In this document: positions 18,213 to 28,188 of the stretch, one piece after another
How positions within the stretch are numbered: position 1 is the first letter of the stretch
Layout: every line of letters starts with the position of its first letter
Source: Micromonospora sp. C95
GTDB taxonomy: Bacteria; Actinomycetota; Actinomycetes; Mycobacteriales; Micromonosporaceae
DNA length: 64,000 nucleotides
Direction: 5' to 3'
NCBI RefSeq assembly: GCF_018070465.1
Contig: NZ_JAGPXT010000007.1
Location: forward strand, 208,910 to 272,909
The notes under the pieces: model-generated
Told to the model about the DNA's origin: nothing
The model's database searches: none
The model's input: only the letters and a program-made list of their open reading frames with translations
Position numbers and translations under genes: made by a program

Positions 18213-19328
18213 ATGACGGAGCACCTGACCGTGGGGCGGGTGGCGGAACTGGCCGGGGTCAGCGTCCGCACCCTGCACCACTACGACGAGATCGGCCTGC
18301 TCGAACCGTCCACCCGCACCTCGGCCGGGCACCGCGCCTACTCCGCCGACGATGTCGAGCGGCTCCGGGAGGTGCTCGCCTACCGGCGGCTCGGCTTCGG
18401 GCTGCGCGAGATCGCGGAGCTGGTCGACGATCCGACCACGGACGCGGTCGCGCACCTGTGCCGACTGCGGGGCCTGCTGCTGGACCAGCGCGATCGCGCT
18501 GCCGCGATGGTGACCGCCATTGACCGGGAACTGGACGCGCGAGCCAGGGGGATCAGGACCACGCCGGAGGAACAGTTGAGAGTGTTCGGGACGCAGTTGT
18601 ACGACGCCATCGGATCCGCCTACCCCGCGACCCGGCGCACCGAGCCACGGATCGCCGCGCGCATCTGGGCTGCGCTGGGTGACGCCCGGACGGTGTTGAA
18701 CGTCGGAGCCGGCACCGGCTCGTACGAGCCACCCGACCGCGAGGTCACCGCAGTGGAACCGTCGGCGGTCATGCGGGCGCAGCGGCCCCCGGGCACGGCA
18801 CCGTGCGTGGCCGCGGCCGCGGAGAAGCTGCCGTTCGAGGATCAGTCCTTCGACGCCGCGATGGCGGTCAGCACCGTCCACCACTGGCCCGACCCGGTCG
18901 CCGGGCTGCGCGAGATGCGACGGGTGGCCCGCCGCGTGGTGGTGTTCACCTACGACGCCGACGACACCGGCTGGCGGCAACGATTCTGGCTCACCCGCGA
19001 CTATCTGCCCGAGTTCGCTGACCTCCTCGTCGGGTGGCCGTCCCTGGCCGACCTGACCGGCGCGATCGGCGGACGCGCCGAACCGGTGCTGGTGCCGTGG
19101 GACTGCGTCGACGGGTTCTTCGAGGCGTACTGGCGCCGGCCTGAGGCGTACCTGGACGAACACGTACGCCGCGCGGTGTCGGTGTGGACCAGGGTCGGGC
19201 CGCAGGCCGAGCGACGCGCAGTCAGCGGACTCCGTGACGACCTGTCCTCGGGTCGGTGGGCTGAGCGCAACCGAGACCTGCTCGCTCTCGACACCGCGGA
19301 ACTCGGTCTCCGTCTGCTCGTCGCCTGA
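18213..19328 (+). CDS. MerR-type regulator fused to a SAM-dependent methyltransferase
   Basis: 371 residues in two parts. Residues 5-72 form a MerR winged helix (LTVGRVAELAGVSVRTLHHYDEIGLLEPS, then GHRAYSADDVERL), followed by a dimerisation helix (80-112). The linker TTPEEQLRVFG (117-126) matches the position where TipA-type regulators enter their TipAS drug-binding domain. Instead, a class I methyltransferase domain follows: motif I VLNVGAGTG (161-169), acidic end of strand 2 at VEPS (181-184), and LPFEDQSFD then WPDP typical of UbiE-like enzymes. One open frame covers both without a break. It could be a SAM-responsive or self-modifying regulator; its target operator is not apparent. Confidence 0.85.
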   Translation: MTEHLTVGRVAELAGVSVRTLHHYDEIGLLEPSTRTSAGHRAYSADDVERLREVLAYRRLGFGLREIAELVDDPTTDAVAHLCRLRGLLLDQRDRAAAMVTAIDRELDARARGIRTTPEEQLRVFGTQLYDAIGSAYPATRRTEPRIAARIWAALGDARTVLNVGAGTGSYEPPDREVTAVEPSAVMRAQRPPGTAPCVAAAAEKLPFEDQSFDAAMAVSTVHHWPDPVAGLREMRRVARRVVVFTYDADDTGWRQRFWLTRDYLPEFADLLVGWPSLADLTGAIGGRAEPVLVPWDCVDGFFEAYWRRPEAYLDEHVRRAVSVWTRVGPQAERRAVSGLRDDLSSGRWAERNRDLLALDTAELGLRLLVA

Positions 19329-19479
19329 CCCACCGTGCCGCGTCCGGACGCGGCAGTGGAACCTCGCACACTCGGCTCCGCCGAGTACCAGGATGTCCGG
19401 GGTGGACGACGACGTCACCGCCGCCGCAACTGCCAGAATTGGACACAAGGAGACGGTACGAACCGGACGAGGAGGAGAC

Positions 19480-19887
19480 ATGAGCGACTGGAACGACAAG
19501 GTCATCGCCGAGTTCCGCGCCAACGGCGGGCAGGTGGGCGGTCACTTCGCTGGCGAGCCACTGCTGCTGTTGCACACCATCGGTGCCAAGAGCGGCCAGC
19601 CCCGCGTACACCCGATGATGTACCAGAAGGTGGACGGCGGCTATGCCGTGTTCGCCTCCAAAGCGGGCGCGCCCACCAACCCCGACTGGTACCACAACCT
19701 GCTCGCCCAGCCGCGCACTCAAGCGGAGATCGGGACGGACACCGTCGAGTTGGTCGCCCGAGTCGCCACCGGGGACGAGCGGGAACGAATCTGGAGCGCG
19801 CAGAAGGCAGCGTATCCATTCTTCGCCGAGTACGAGCGAAAGACCACCCGCCAGATCCCCGTCGTCGTACTCGAACCCGCGCCGTAA
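19480..19887 (+). CDS. DUF385 (F420-dependent nitroreductase-type) protein
   Basis: 135 residues of the deazaflavin-dependent nitroreductase family: N-terminal VIAEFRANGGQVGGHF, then LLLLHTIGAKSGQPRVHPMMY and a central NPDWYHNLLAQPRT. These are characteristic F420-binding split-barrel motifs, related to Ddn and Rv1558. It probably uses F420H2 to reduce an unknown substrate. GGAGGAG lies before the ATG at 19480; longer frames upstream lack conservation. Monocistronic. Confidence 0.88.
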   Translation: MSDWNDKVIAEFRANGGQVGGHFAGEPLLLLHTIGAKSGQPRVHPMMYQKVDGGYAVFASKAGAPTNPDWYHNLLAQPRTQAEIGTDTVELVARVATGDERERIWSAQKAAYPFFAEYERKTTRQIPVVVLEPAP

Positions 19888-19941
19888 CGGGCCAGGGGCG
19901 GGGCTCGGAAAGGTCGACACGTCCCGGTCACGATGCCGAGG

Positions 19942-20475
19942 TCAGAGGCCGGTCAGCTTCTCGAAGAGTTCGTTCGTCGTGTCGTAGTACCTCGTCGTCC
20001 GACCGAGGTGTGTCATGCCGAGCCGCCGGCAGACGGCCTGGGAGGCACGGTTGTCCGGGTCCGTGACCGCGATGACCCTCGTCAGACCTCGGCCGAACGC
20101 GTCGTCCAGAACCGCCGCCGCTGCTTCGGTGGCGTAGCCGTGCCCCCAGACGTCCGGATGCAGATGCCAGCCGATCTCGACATCGTTCGGGCCGCCGACA
20201 GATTCGCCAGCCGACAGAGGAATCGGCTTGAGCAGGAGATTTCCCACCAGCCGATCGCCCGCCGCCGTGGTGATGGCCCAGATGCCGTGGATCGGATGGT
20301 CGATGGCGCGTCGACGTGTGATCGAGGCGAGGGCGTCCTCGCGGCTGTTCATGAGTGTCGGCTGCGCGCCCAGGAACCGCACGACCTCCCAGCGCGACTC
20401 GAGATCCAGAAGGAAGTCAACGTCCTCCTCGCGCCACGGACGCAGCAGCAGACGATCGCTCGCGATGGTGCGCAT
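19942..20475 (-). CDS. GNAT acetyltransferase, RimJ/RimL type
   Basis: 177 residues. It opens with TIASDRLLLRPWREEDVDFLLDL and has the acetyl-CoA region HPDVWGHGYATEAAAAVLDDAF and VTDPDNRASQAVCRRLGM, the pattern of RimJ/L-like N-terminal acetyltransferases. Target unknown. TAGGTT stands seven bases before the ATG at 20475 (leaderless arrangement). It lies downstream of the APH-like gene on the same strand, 52 bp apart. Confidence 0.85.
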   Translation of the reverse strand: MRTIASDRLLLRPWREEDVDFLLDLESRWEVVRFLGAQPTLMNSREDALASITRRRAIDHPIHGIWAITTAAGDRLVGNLLLKPIPLSAGESVGGPNDVEIGWHLHPDVWGHGYATEAAAAVLDDAFGRGLTRVIAVTDPDNRASQAVCRRLGMTHLGRTTRYYDTTNELFEKLTGL

Positions 20476-20527
20476 CTCATCCAACCTAATGCTCCGGCCG
20501 GGGCCGAGGGAGTGCCAGGGCGGGGTG

Positions 20528-21478
<951 letters not shown>

Positions 21479-21568
21479 TGAGCCGTCCTCGTCTGACAAT
21501 CGAGGTTGAGCGCGAGGGCGGATGACACCGCGTTGACCGCCGCGACCGCGTGCCGGAATCATGATGGC

Positions 21569-22267
21569 ATGACCTCGAGTGCCTGGCTCAGTAAGGATCA
21601 TGAACTGGTACCGGGTACCGAGGTCTTTCGCAGCGAGCGCCGCTTCGCGATGGAGGCATACTCCGCGAGCCACAGTCAGCTGCTGCTGCGCAGCGATCCG
21701 GTCGACGATGAACACGACACGACAATCGACCTGCTGTTCAAGCCGGTCAGGGCGGTCAAGATCCCTGCCGGCTGCACGGGGCTGGCCGTCCGATGCGCGA
21801 CAGTCGACGAAACAGCACAGATCATGACAACAGTGCCTCGGGTCCGCCCTGACCTGGGCCACCGGGTCTTCATGCTGGAGAGCCAAGGCCAATCCGACTA
21901 CGTCGTCAGTATGGCTTTCGGTTGGCACGAAGGCATCCTGCCCAGCGTCCAGGGCAGCTTCTTCCACACCGCGGACGCCTACCTGCCACGATGGCCCACG
22001 GGCCCGCTGTTCGGTCTGAACGCAGGGTTCAACGCCGCGTCCGTCCAGGACCTCATCCACGCGTTGAACTCGGATGCTGATCAGCCAGCCCGTCGTGACC
22101 GATTCCGGTACGTCTTCGTCGTCATTGCCGACGTGGGCACCGAGACCAGGCCGAAGATCTCGGGTGCCGGAGTGTTCCTGACGCGGGCGGACGCCGAGGA
22201 GGCTCGATCTCTACTGGCCGTCAAGGTCACCTCCTGTTGGATCGAGACGCTCCCGATCGCCATGTAG
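21569..22267 (+). CDS. Hypothetical protein
   Basis: 232 residues, soluble, not recognised. Strand-rich N-terminal half (AYSASHSQLLLRSDP, DTTIDLLFKPVRAVKIPAGCTGLAVRC) and a C-terminal half with RYVFVVIADVGTETRPKISGAGVFLTRADAEEARSLL, which could be an alpha/beta unit. No signal peptide, membrane segment or metal motif is seen. The start is the ATG closest to the conserved-looking part, with no good ribosome-binding site; codon 21506 is the longer alternative. Codon use is less biased than in neighbours, which may mean a recent arrival. Confidence 0.55.
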   Translation: MTSSAWLSKDHELVPGTEVFRSERRFAMEAYSASHSQLLLRSDPVDDEHDTTIDLLFKPVRAVKIPAGCTGLAVRCATVDETAQIMTTVPRVRPDLGHRVFMLESQGQSDYVVSMAFGWHEGILPSVQGSFFHTADAYLPRWPTGPLFGLNAGFNAASVQDLIHALNSDADQPARRDRFRYVFVVIADVGTETRPKISGAGVFLTRADAEEARSLLAVKVTSCWIETLPIAM

Positions 22268-22339
22268 CAGCCGCCGCGACACCCCGGCACGCAATCGAGC
22301 CCACCCGACCCGCTCCGCACCCGACACGCCAAACGCGCC

Positions 22340-22567
22340 TCACCGACTCCGGTTGCGGGGATGCCGCTTGGCCGTCCGCTCGTTGCCGTGTTTGTAGTTG
22401 CCGGTGACGCGCGCCATCAACTCCTGCGGGTCCTGGGTGTTGACGTCGATCAGGAATCGGGCTGCGGCGGCGCCCCGAAGCACCACGGCGGGGCGGCCGT
22501 GATGGAGTAGTTCCACGTCTCCGTTCTTGCGGAGACGGTAGGTGAATCCCTCAGGTGCGCCGGGCAT
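22340..22567 (-). CDS. Small basic conserved protein
   Basis: 75 residues: FTYRLRKNGDVELLHHGRPAVVLRG is a beta-hairpin-like motif followed by a helix (AAAARFLIDVNTQDPQELMARVTG) and a very basic tail (RTAKRHPRNRSR). Proteins of this pattern are widespread in actinomycetes, and the tail suggests RNA or ribosome contact. GAGGA lies about ten bases before the ATG. Confidence 0.6.
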   Translation of the reverse strand: MPGAPEGFTYRLRKNGDVELLHHGRPAVVLRGAAAARFLIDVNTQDPQELMARVTGNYKHGNERTAKRHPRNRSR

Positions 22568-22687
22568 CGCCGTATCGTCCTCGGCGGCAGCACCGGACGC
22601 GACCGAATTACCCTGCCGACCAGGGCCGCCTCGGTCGCCGCACCGGACCCGCTGCCGGTCAGCTACCGCAGGTGGCATGCTGAGGCA

Positions 22688-23185
22688 ATGGTTTCCTTCC
22701 CACCCACCTTCGCCGACCACGTCGTCGCCGAGCCGGCCAAGGCCCAGTTCGAGGCGTTCATCGACGAGCACCGCAGGGCGCTCACCAGCTGCCTGGACGG
22801 GCTGACCGAGGAACAGGCACGCCGGTCGTTGGTGGTTTCCCGGACCACGCTGCTGGGTCTGGTGAAGCACGCGACCTTCGTGGAGAAGGTCTGGTTCGAC
22901 GAGGCCGTCACGGGTCGGTCGCGCGCGGAGATCGGCATCCCGGCGACTCCCGACGAATCGTTCGTCCTCGACGACGGCGACACGATCGCCACCGTCCAGC
23001 AGGCGCACCGCGAGGCCTGTGCGGCGTCACGCCAGGCGACGTCGACCCTGGGGCTGGACGACATCCTGCCCGGCAACCGGCGGGGTCCGCTGCCGCTGCG
23101 GTGGGTGTATCTGCACGTGCTGCGCGAACTCGCCCAGCACTGTGGACACGCCGACATCCTCCGCGAGCAGCTCCTGCACGGGTGA
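22688..23185 (+). CDS. DinB-family (DUF664-like) protein
   Basis: 165 residues, all-helical, with the DinB/YfiT layout: LDGLTEEQARRSLVVSRTTLLGLVKHATFVEKVWF and WVYLHVLRELAQHCGHADILREQL. The three expected metal histidines are His in KHA, His in YLH or QHC and His in GHAD. Many members are mycothiol- or bacillithiol-dependent transferases; that role is possible here. GAGG precedes the ATG. Confidence 0.88.
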   Translation: MVSFPPTFADHVVAEPAKAQFEAFIDEHRRALTSCLDGLTEEQARRSLVVSRTTLLGLVKHATFVEKVWFDEAVTGRSRAEIGIPATPDESFVLDDGDTIATVQQAHREACAASRQATSTLGLDDILPGNRRGPLPLRWVYLHVLRELAQHCGHADILREQLLHG

Positions 23186-23278
23186 CGCCGCGGTGACTGC
23201 CCACTGCCCTACGTTCCCGCTGGCTCGCTCATCGACCGTGCAAACCGCACGATAGAAGGCGACAACGGAGGTCGTCCG

Positions 23279-24121
23279 ATGCCACTGCCCCCGGACAGTC
23301 ACGTGCACAGCGAGTGGTCGTGGGACACCCGGGTCGGTGACATGGAAGGGTCGTGCGTGCGGGCCGTCGAACTCGGTCTGCCGGCGATCGCCTTCACCGA
23401 ACATCTGGACCACACCGCGTGGCGGGTCGCGACCGAGGGCCCGTACGCCTCGGACCATCTCACCTCGCTCGCCGACGCGGAGGGAATGCTGACGCTGCCC
23501 GCGTTCGACGCCGGCGGATACCTGGACGCGGTGGAGCGCTGCCGGGACCGATTCCCACAGCTGCGCATCCTCAGCGGGCTGGAGCTGGGTGAACCCCATC
23601 GCCACGCCGATCAGATCGCGCGGGTGCTGGCCACCGGCCGGTTCGACCGCCTCCTCGGTTCCCTGCACGCCCTCCCCGATCAGGACGGCTTCGCCGAGCC
23701 CTGGGCGATCTACCCGCGCCGGGATCCCCACGAGGTGGTCCGCGCGTACCTCGCCGACGTCGCCACCATGGTCACCAGCAGCGACACGTTCTCCGTGCTG
23801 GCGCACATCGACTATCCGATCCGCTCCTGGCCGACCGAGGAGGTCGGCCCCTTCGATCCGACCGTCTTCGAGGACGAGTTCCGCGAGGCGTTGCGGGTGA
23901 CCGCGCTGTCCGGTCGGGCGCTGGAGGTGAACACCCGGCTGCCGTTGCACGCGACCGTGCTCGGCTGGTGGCACGAGGAGGGTGGGGACGCGATCACCTT
24001 CGGCAGCGACGCGCATCTGCCGGCCTTCGTCGGACACGGCTTCCGGGAGGCCGCTCAGCTGGCGCAGGCGCACGGCTTCCGACCCGGCAGGAATCCCCAC
24101 GACCTCTGGGGCCGGCGGTGA
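23279..24121 (+). CDS. PHP-domain phosphoesterase, HisK-type histidinol-phosphatase-like
   Basis: 280 residues of the PHP fold. HVH (8-10) opens the trinuclear metal site; FTEHLDH, SGLELGE, GSLHAL, AHIDYP and FGSDAH supply the other ligands. This is the pattern of HisK-type histidinol phosphatases, but the context (a histidine-phosphatase partner rather than his genes) leaves the substrate open. GGAGG lies before the ATG. It overlaps the next gene by 4 bp (GTGA). Confidence 0.85.
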   Translation: MPLPPDSHVHSEWSWDTRVGDMEGSCVRAVELGLPAIAFTEHLDHTAWRVATEGPYASDHLTSLADAEGMLTLPAFDAGGYLDAVERCRDRFPQLRILSGLELGEPHRHADQIARVLATGRFDRLLGSLHALPDQDGFAEPWAIYPRRDPHEVVRAYLADVATMVTSSDTFSVLAHIDYPIRSWPTEEVGPFDPTVFEDEFREALRVTALSGRALEVNTRLPLHATVLGWWHEEGGDAITFGSDAHLPAFVGHGFREAAQLAQAHGFRPGRNPHDLWGRR

Positions 24122-24699
24122 GCGGCATCCGGACGCCGACCGAGATCGTGCTGGTCCGGCACGCCCGGTCCGTCCCGCCGACCGCCGACGGTCCGGACGA
24201 CCTCACCCGCCCGCTGACCACCCGCGGGCTGCGGCAGGCGGAGGAACTTGTGACGGCACTCGGCGAGCCGCGACCGGTGGCGGTCTGGTCCAGCCCGTAC
24301 CGGCGGGCGATCCAGACCGTCCAGCCGACCGCCGACGCGCTCGGCCTGCCCGTACGCACCCGGACCGAGCTGCGCGAGTGGGACGACGGCCTCGCCTTCA
24401 CCGAGGTCTGGGAGTCGCATTACGTCAGGAGCTGGACGGACCTCTCCCACGCACGCCCGGGCGGTGAGAGCCTTCAGCAGCTCAGCGTCCGGGCCGTCGC
24501 CGCCCTGCGGACGCTCGCCCGGCAGCACCCCGGCCGGGTGGTGCTCGTCGGCAGCCACGGCACCTTCATCTGCCGGGCGTTGGCCGGCTTCGGCGTGCCG
24601 GTCGAATGGGCCACGGTGCGACAGATGCCGATGCCCGCGGTCTACCGACTGCGCTTCACCGACCCGCACACCGGTCCCGAGATCTCCGGATGGACCTGA
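24118..24699 (+). CDS. Histidine phosphatase (phosphoglycerate mutase-like)
   Basis: 193 residues. The phosphohistidine motif is VRHARS (an RHA variant of RHG) near residue 14, the second Arg is in SSPYRRAIQT, and the late His is in VGSHGTFI. This fits the SixA/PhoE/GpmB superfamily. The GTG start overlaps the PHP gene stop, so both phosphatases are coupled. Substrate unknown. Confidence 0.87.
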   Translation: MSGIRTPTEIVLVRHARSVPPTADGPDDLTRPLTTRGLRQAEELVTALGEPRPVAVWSSPYRRAIQTVQPTADALGLPVRTRTELREWDDGLAFTEVWESHYVRSWTDLSHARPGGESLQQLSVRAVAALRTLARQHPGRVVLVGSHGTFICRALAGFGVPVEWATVRQMPMPAVYRLRFTDPHTGPEISGWT

Positions 24700-24792
24700 T
24701 CTCCCCGGCCCGGCGTCACCCGCTCGCCCACCCTACGGCAGGAGAAGGCCGGCTGAGCCGGGCGGACGCGGTTTCCACCGCTGAGCCGCAGG

Positions 24793-25596
24793 TCAGGGCA
24801 GCTCGAATGGGAGGGTGATGCCGTCCAGGCTGTGTGGGCAGGGACAAGCCCGCTCGGCCGGGAGCGCGGCGACCGCGTCGAGCAGCAGCCCGCGCAGCCG
24901 CTCGGTGTTCTCGCCGAAAACCCGGAACACCTCCTGCTGGGTCACGCCGTGACCGCTGTCCACACCGGCGTCCAGATCGGTCACCAGGGCGATGGAGCTG
25001 TAGCAGAGGGCCAACTCCCGGGCGAGGACCGCCTCCGGGTGGCCGGTCATGTTGATCACCGCGCCGCCGACCGCCGCGTACCACCGGGACTCGGCCCGGG
25101 TGGAGAAGCGCGGCCCCTCGACCACCACCACCGTCCCGCCGTCGTGCGCGGGCACCGACCGGCCGGTGGCAGCCGCCAGCAGGGTACGCCGACCGGCCGG
25201 ACAGTACGGGTCGGCGAAGGAGACGTGCACCGCACCCTGCTCGTAGTACGTCTGCACCCGGCCGCTGGTCCGGTCGACGAGCTGGTCGGGCACCACGAAC
25301 GTGCCGGGCCCGAGTTCCGGCCGCAGGCCACCGACGGCGCACGGCGCGAGCACCTGGCGTACCCCGAGCGACCGCAACGCCCACAGGTTGGCCCGGTAGG
25401 GGATCCGGTGCGCAGGGTGCCGGTGGTCGCGGCCGTGCCGGGGAAGGAACGCCACCGTACGGCCGCCGACGTCGGCGATCGTCACCGCGTCGGACGGGGC
25501 ACCGTACGGTGTCTGGACGACGTGTTCGGTGGCGCCGTCGAGCAGCGCGTAGAGACCCGAGCCGCCGATGATGGCGAGTTCCGCGGATGGGGACAC
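24793..25596 (-). CDS. mtnP: 5'-methylthioadenosine phosphorylase (MTAP/PNP family)
   Basis: 267 residues of the trimeric nucleoside phosphorylase fold. GGSGLY near the N-terminus is the phosphate loop, followed by RHGRDHRHPAHRIPYRANLWAL, CAVGGL, VVEGPRFSTRAES and INMTGHPEAVLARE, all hallmarks of MtnP. It cleaves 5'-methylthioadenosine to adenine and methylthioribose-1-phosphate (methionine salvage). GTG 25596 has GGAGG at five bases; a TTG four codons earlier would put that site inside the gene. It sits 34 bp downstream of the membrane-protein start but on its own. Confidence 0.9.
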   Translation of the reverse strand: MSPSAELAIIGGSGLYALLDGATEHVVQTPYGAPSDAVTIADVGGRTVAFLPRHGRDHRHPAHRIPYRANLWALRSLGVRQVLAPCAVGGLRPELGPGTFVVPDQLVDRTSGRVQTYYEQGAVHVSFADPYCPAGRRTLLAAATGRSVPAHDGGTVVVVEGPRFSTRAESRWYAAVGGAVINMTGHPEAVLARELALCYSSIALVTDLDAGVDSGHGVTQQEVFRVFGENTERLRGLLLDAVAALPAERACPCPHSLDGITLPFELP

Positions 25597-25630
25597 GTTC
25601 ACCTCCAATGTCTTCCGGCCGGGTCGCGGC

Positions 25631-27019
25631 CTACCAGGTGGTCAGAAGCAGATGGTTGATCGCGAGAGCCACCGCTGCCTGGGCGCCGAGCCAGGTACGG
25701 CGACCGGCGGCCGGAATCAGGGCGGTACCGGCCATGAGCCACCCGGTGAACGGCAGCCAGATGCGTTCGACCTCGGCCTTGCTGTAGCCGGAGAGGTCCG
25801 CCGCGACGATCGACGCCGCCGCGGCAAGAGGTAGCAGCCAGGAGGCGTACCCGAGGGTGCCGTGCCCCGGTCGCGGCAGACCGCCGCCCGGCCGCAGCGC
25901 CGAGACCGCCTGCCATCCGGAGATCGCGGCGCGGCGGAGGATGACGGCGGCCGCCGGGCCGGCGGCGACGGTGAGGATCGCCAGGTTGGCCCAGACCCAG
26001 TAGCCGTACGCGCGCCGGCTGGCGATGCCCTGGTAGTAGCGCTCGACGACCAGGTGGTAGCCGGTCAGCCAGTCGAAGCCGGCGGCCGTGAACGCGCCCA
26101 CCACAAGTGCCGCACCCCCGAGCGCCCACCAGGCGGCGGGCCGGCGCCGGTGGCCCAGGATCACCACGGCCACCGCGATCGGGACCATCAGCACCAGCCC
26201 GTAGGAGAGGTAGCAGCCGAAACCGAGCAGCGCGCCGCCGCCGAGCGCGCCCAGCGCGCTGCCCCGGGTGACGCCATACGCCAGCAGGACGATGCCCGTG
26301 GCGGTGGCCCCGGCGAACAGGCCGTCGGCGGAGACGCCGGACCAGACCGCTCCCGGGAACAACGCCGCGAACGGCAGCACTGCCCGCGCCGCGTCCTCGG
26401 TGCCGAGCAGCCGCACGGTGTGCGGCACGGCGACGGCGGTGAGCGCCGCCGTGCCGATGCAGACCGCCCCCGCCCAACCGCCACCGGCCAACCCGATCCG
26501 GTCCAGCCAGACGAACACCAGCAGCGCCCCGGGCGGGTGACCGGAGACGTGGGTGGTCCAGGAGTCCGGTTGGAAGTCGAGGATCCGGGTGGTGAAGGTG
26601 CCGAGCATGGCGGGGATGTCGGTGACGCCGGGAACCTCGTGCAGGTACTCGTGGTGGGTGGTCAGCCGGCCGGCGATGCCGCGTTGCCAGCCGTCGACCA
26701 GGGCCAGGGACAGTGTCCACGCCAGCGCGGTGGCGTAGGACAGGACGAGCAGCCGCCGCCACGGCAGCCGGGCCGCCAGGGCGGCTCCGCGCCAGCAGAC
26801 CAGGACGGCCACCGCCAACGCCAGCGGGGTACCTGGGCCGACGTGCGGCCGCCACTGCGCGAACAGCGGTGCCGCGCTGGCGTGCACCGGACGTCCCAGC
26901 AGGTGGAGCAGGCCACCGACACCGGCGGCGGCGGTGAACAACCCGACGGCGACCCCGACGGCGATCAGGTCGGCCCGGCCGGTGGTACGCCGCAGTCGGG
27001 CGAGCAGCGTCGTGCTCAT
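25631..27019 (-). CDS. Polytopic membrane protein of the surface-glycan cluster
   Basis: 462 residues with about eleven hydrophobic segments. A long loop after the third segment (LTTHHEYLHEVPGVTDIPAMLGTFTTRILDFQPDSWTTHVSGHPPGALL) and RERY-like residues resemble GT-C glycosyltransferase topology, though the diagnostic DD/ED motif is not clear. ATG 27019 overlaps the epimerase stop by 4 bp (ATGA). The position beside an epimerase and opposite GT2-type genes suggests a part in glycosylated lipid or polymer building. Function not proved. Confidence 0.6.
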   Translation of the reverse strand: MSTTLLARLRRTTGRADLIAVGVAVGLFTAAAGVGGLLHLLGRPVHASAAPLFAQWRPHVGPGTPLALAVAVLVCWRGAALAARLPWRRLLVLSYATALAWTLSLALVDGWQRGIAGRLTTHHEYLHEVPGVTDIPAMLGTFTTRILDFQPDSWTTHVSGHPPGALLVFVWLDRIGLAGGGWAGAVCIGTAALTAVAVPHTVRLLGTEDAARAVLPFAALFPGAVWSGVSADGLFAGATATGIVLLAYGVTRGSALGALGGGALLGFGCYLSYGLVLMVPIAVAVVILGHRRRPAAWWALGGAALVVGAFTAAGFDWLTGYHLVVERYYQGIASRRAYGYWVWANLAILTVAAGPAAAVILRRAAISGWQAVSALRPGGGLPRPGHGTLGYASWLLPLAAAASIVAADLSGYSKAEVERIWLPFTGWLMAGTALIPAAGRRTWLGAQAAVALAINHLLLTTW

Positions 27020-28065
27020 CCGCGCAGCGGTGCGTGGGCGAACCGCCGGACTCCGTCGGCGAGCCCGACCGCCGCACGGAACCCGAGTTCGGCCCGGGCC
27101 CGGGCCGGTGAGGCGACCACGTGGCGTACGTCGCCGAGCCGGAACTCGCCGGTGACCACCGGTGCGGGCCCGCCGGCGGCCCGGGCGAGTTCGGCGGCCA
27201 TCTCGCCGATGCTGGCCGGGTGGCCTGAGGCGACGTTGTAGGCCCGCCAGCCGGTGCGGCCGCCGGTGGCCGCCACCGCGGCGAGGTTGGCGGCCGCCAC
27301 GTCGTCGACGTGGACGAAGTCGCGTCGCTGGCGGCCGTCCTCGAACACGCGCGGGGCCCGGCCCGCCGCCAACGCGGACCGGAAGATCGCCGCGACACCG
27401 CTGTACGGCGTGTCCCGCGGCATGCCGGGCCCGTAGACGTTGTGGTACCGCAACGCCACCACGGTGCCACCGGTCTGCCGGCACCAGGCCGCCGTGAGGT
27501 GCTCCTGGGCCACCTTGGTGGCCGCGTACACGCTACGCGGGTCCAGCGGCGCCTCCTCGTCGATGAGGCCCGGCTCCAGGGCGGCGCCGCAGACGGAGCA
27601 GGCGGGCTCGAAGCGCCGGGCGGCCAGGTCGGTGACAGCGCGTGGGGCGGGACGTACCGCACCGTGCCGGGCGCAGGTGTACGCACCCTCCCCGTAGACC
27701 ACCATCGAGCTGGCCAGCACGAGCCGGTGGATGCCCGCGCGGGCCATCTCGGCGAGGAGTACGGCGGTGCCGAGGTCGTTGCAACCGACGTACTCCGGCA
27801 GGTCGTCGAGGTCCACGCCGAGCCCGACCATGGCCGCCTGGTGCACGACCACGTCGACGCCGGTCAGGGCGGCGGCGACGGCGGCCCGGTCGCGCAGGTC
27901 GATCCGGCGCAGCGGGGCGCCGGCCACGGTCTCCGGCAGCGGCGCCCGGTGTGCGCCCGGATGGCCGGCGTCCACCACGGACACCTGATGGCCGGCCCGG
28001 TGCAGCGCGGTGACGACATGGGTTCCGATGAAACCGGCTCCGCCGGTGACGAGTACGTGGTCCAC
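27016..28065 (-). CDS. NAD-dependent sugar-nucleotide epimerase/dehydratase with a Cys-rich insert
   Basis: 349 residues, extended SDR. VTGGAGFIG (6-14) binds NAD, SSMVVYG and VYAATK (Tyr-x3-Lys) form the active site. An insert with CARHG and CSVCG (about 130-162) holds three Cys and one His, suggesting a structural zinc site found in some dTDP-rhamnose-4-epimerase-like enzymes. GTG 28065 reads MDHVLVTGG. It faces the GT2 operon across 123 bp and overlaps the membrane-protein gene. The sugar substrate is unknown. Confidence 0.85.
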   Translation of the reverse strand: MDHVLVTGGAGFIGTHVVTALHRAGHQVSVVDAGHPGAHRAPLPETVAGAPLRRIDLRDRAAVAAALTGVDVVVHQAAMVGLGVDLDDLPEYVGCNDLGTAVLLAEMARAGIHRLVLASSMVVYGEGAYTCARHGAVRPAPRAVTDLAARRFEPACSVCGAALEPGLIDEEAPLDPRSVYAATKVAQEHLTAAWCRQTGGTVVALRYHNVYGPGMPRDTPYSGVAAIFRSALAAGRAPRVFEDGRQRRDFVHVDDVAAANLAAVAATGGRTGWRAYNVASGHPASIGEMAAELARAAGGPAPVVTGEFRLGDVRHVVASPARARAELGFRAAVGLADGVRRFAHAPLRG

Positions 28066-28126
28066 GCGCCGACGCTAGAACCAACCAGCCGCCGGAGTAG
28101 GCGATGACGAGCAGCCGTCAGCGTCT

Positions 28127-28188
28127 CGTAAGAGTTCATCATCGGCTGGTAATACCTGCCCGGCTCGATGCTGATTAGCGTCCGCGAC
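28127..28188 (+). promoter_or_regulatory. Leaderless promoter of the GT2 operon with CGTAAG box
   Basis: TAGCGT (28176-28181) is followed by seven bases and the ATG at 28189, with no ribosome-binding bases, so transcription probably begins at or next to the start codon. CGTAAG (28127-28132) lies 49 bp upstream of TAGCGT. The response-regulator promoter near 31790 has the same TAGCGT-N7-ATG with CGTAAG 51 bp upstream. Confidence 0.5.
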
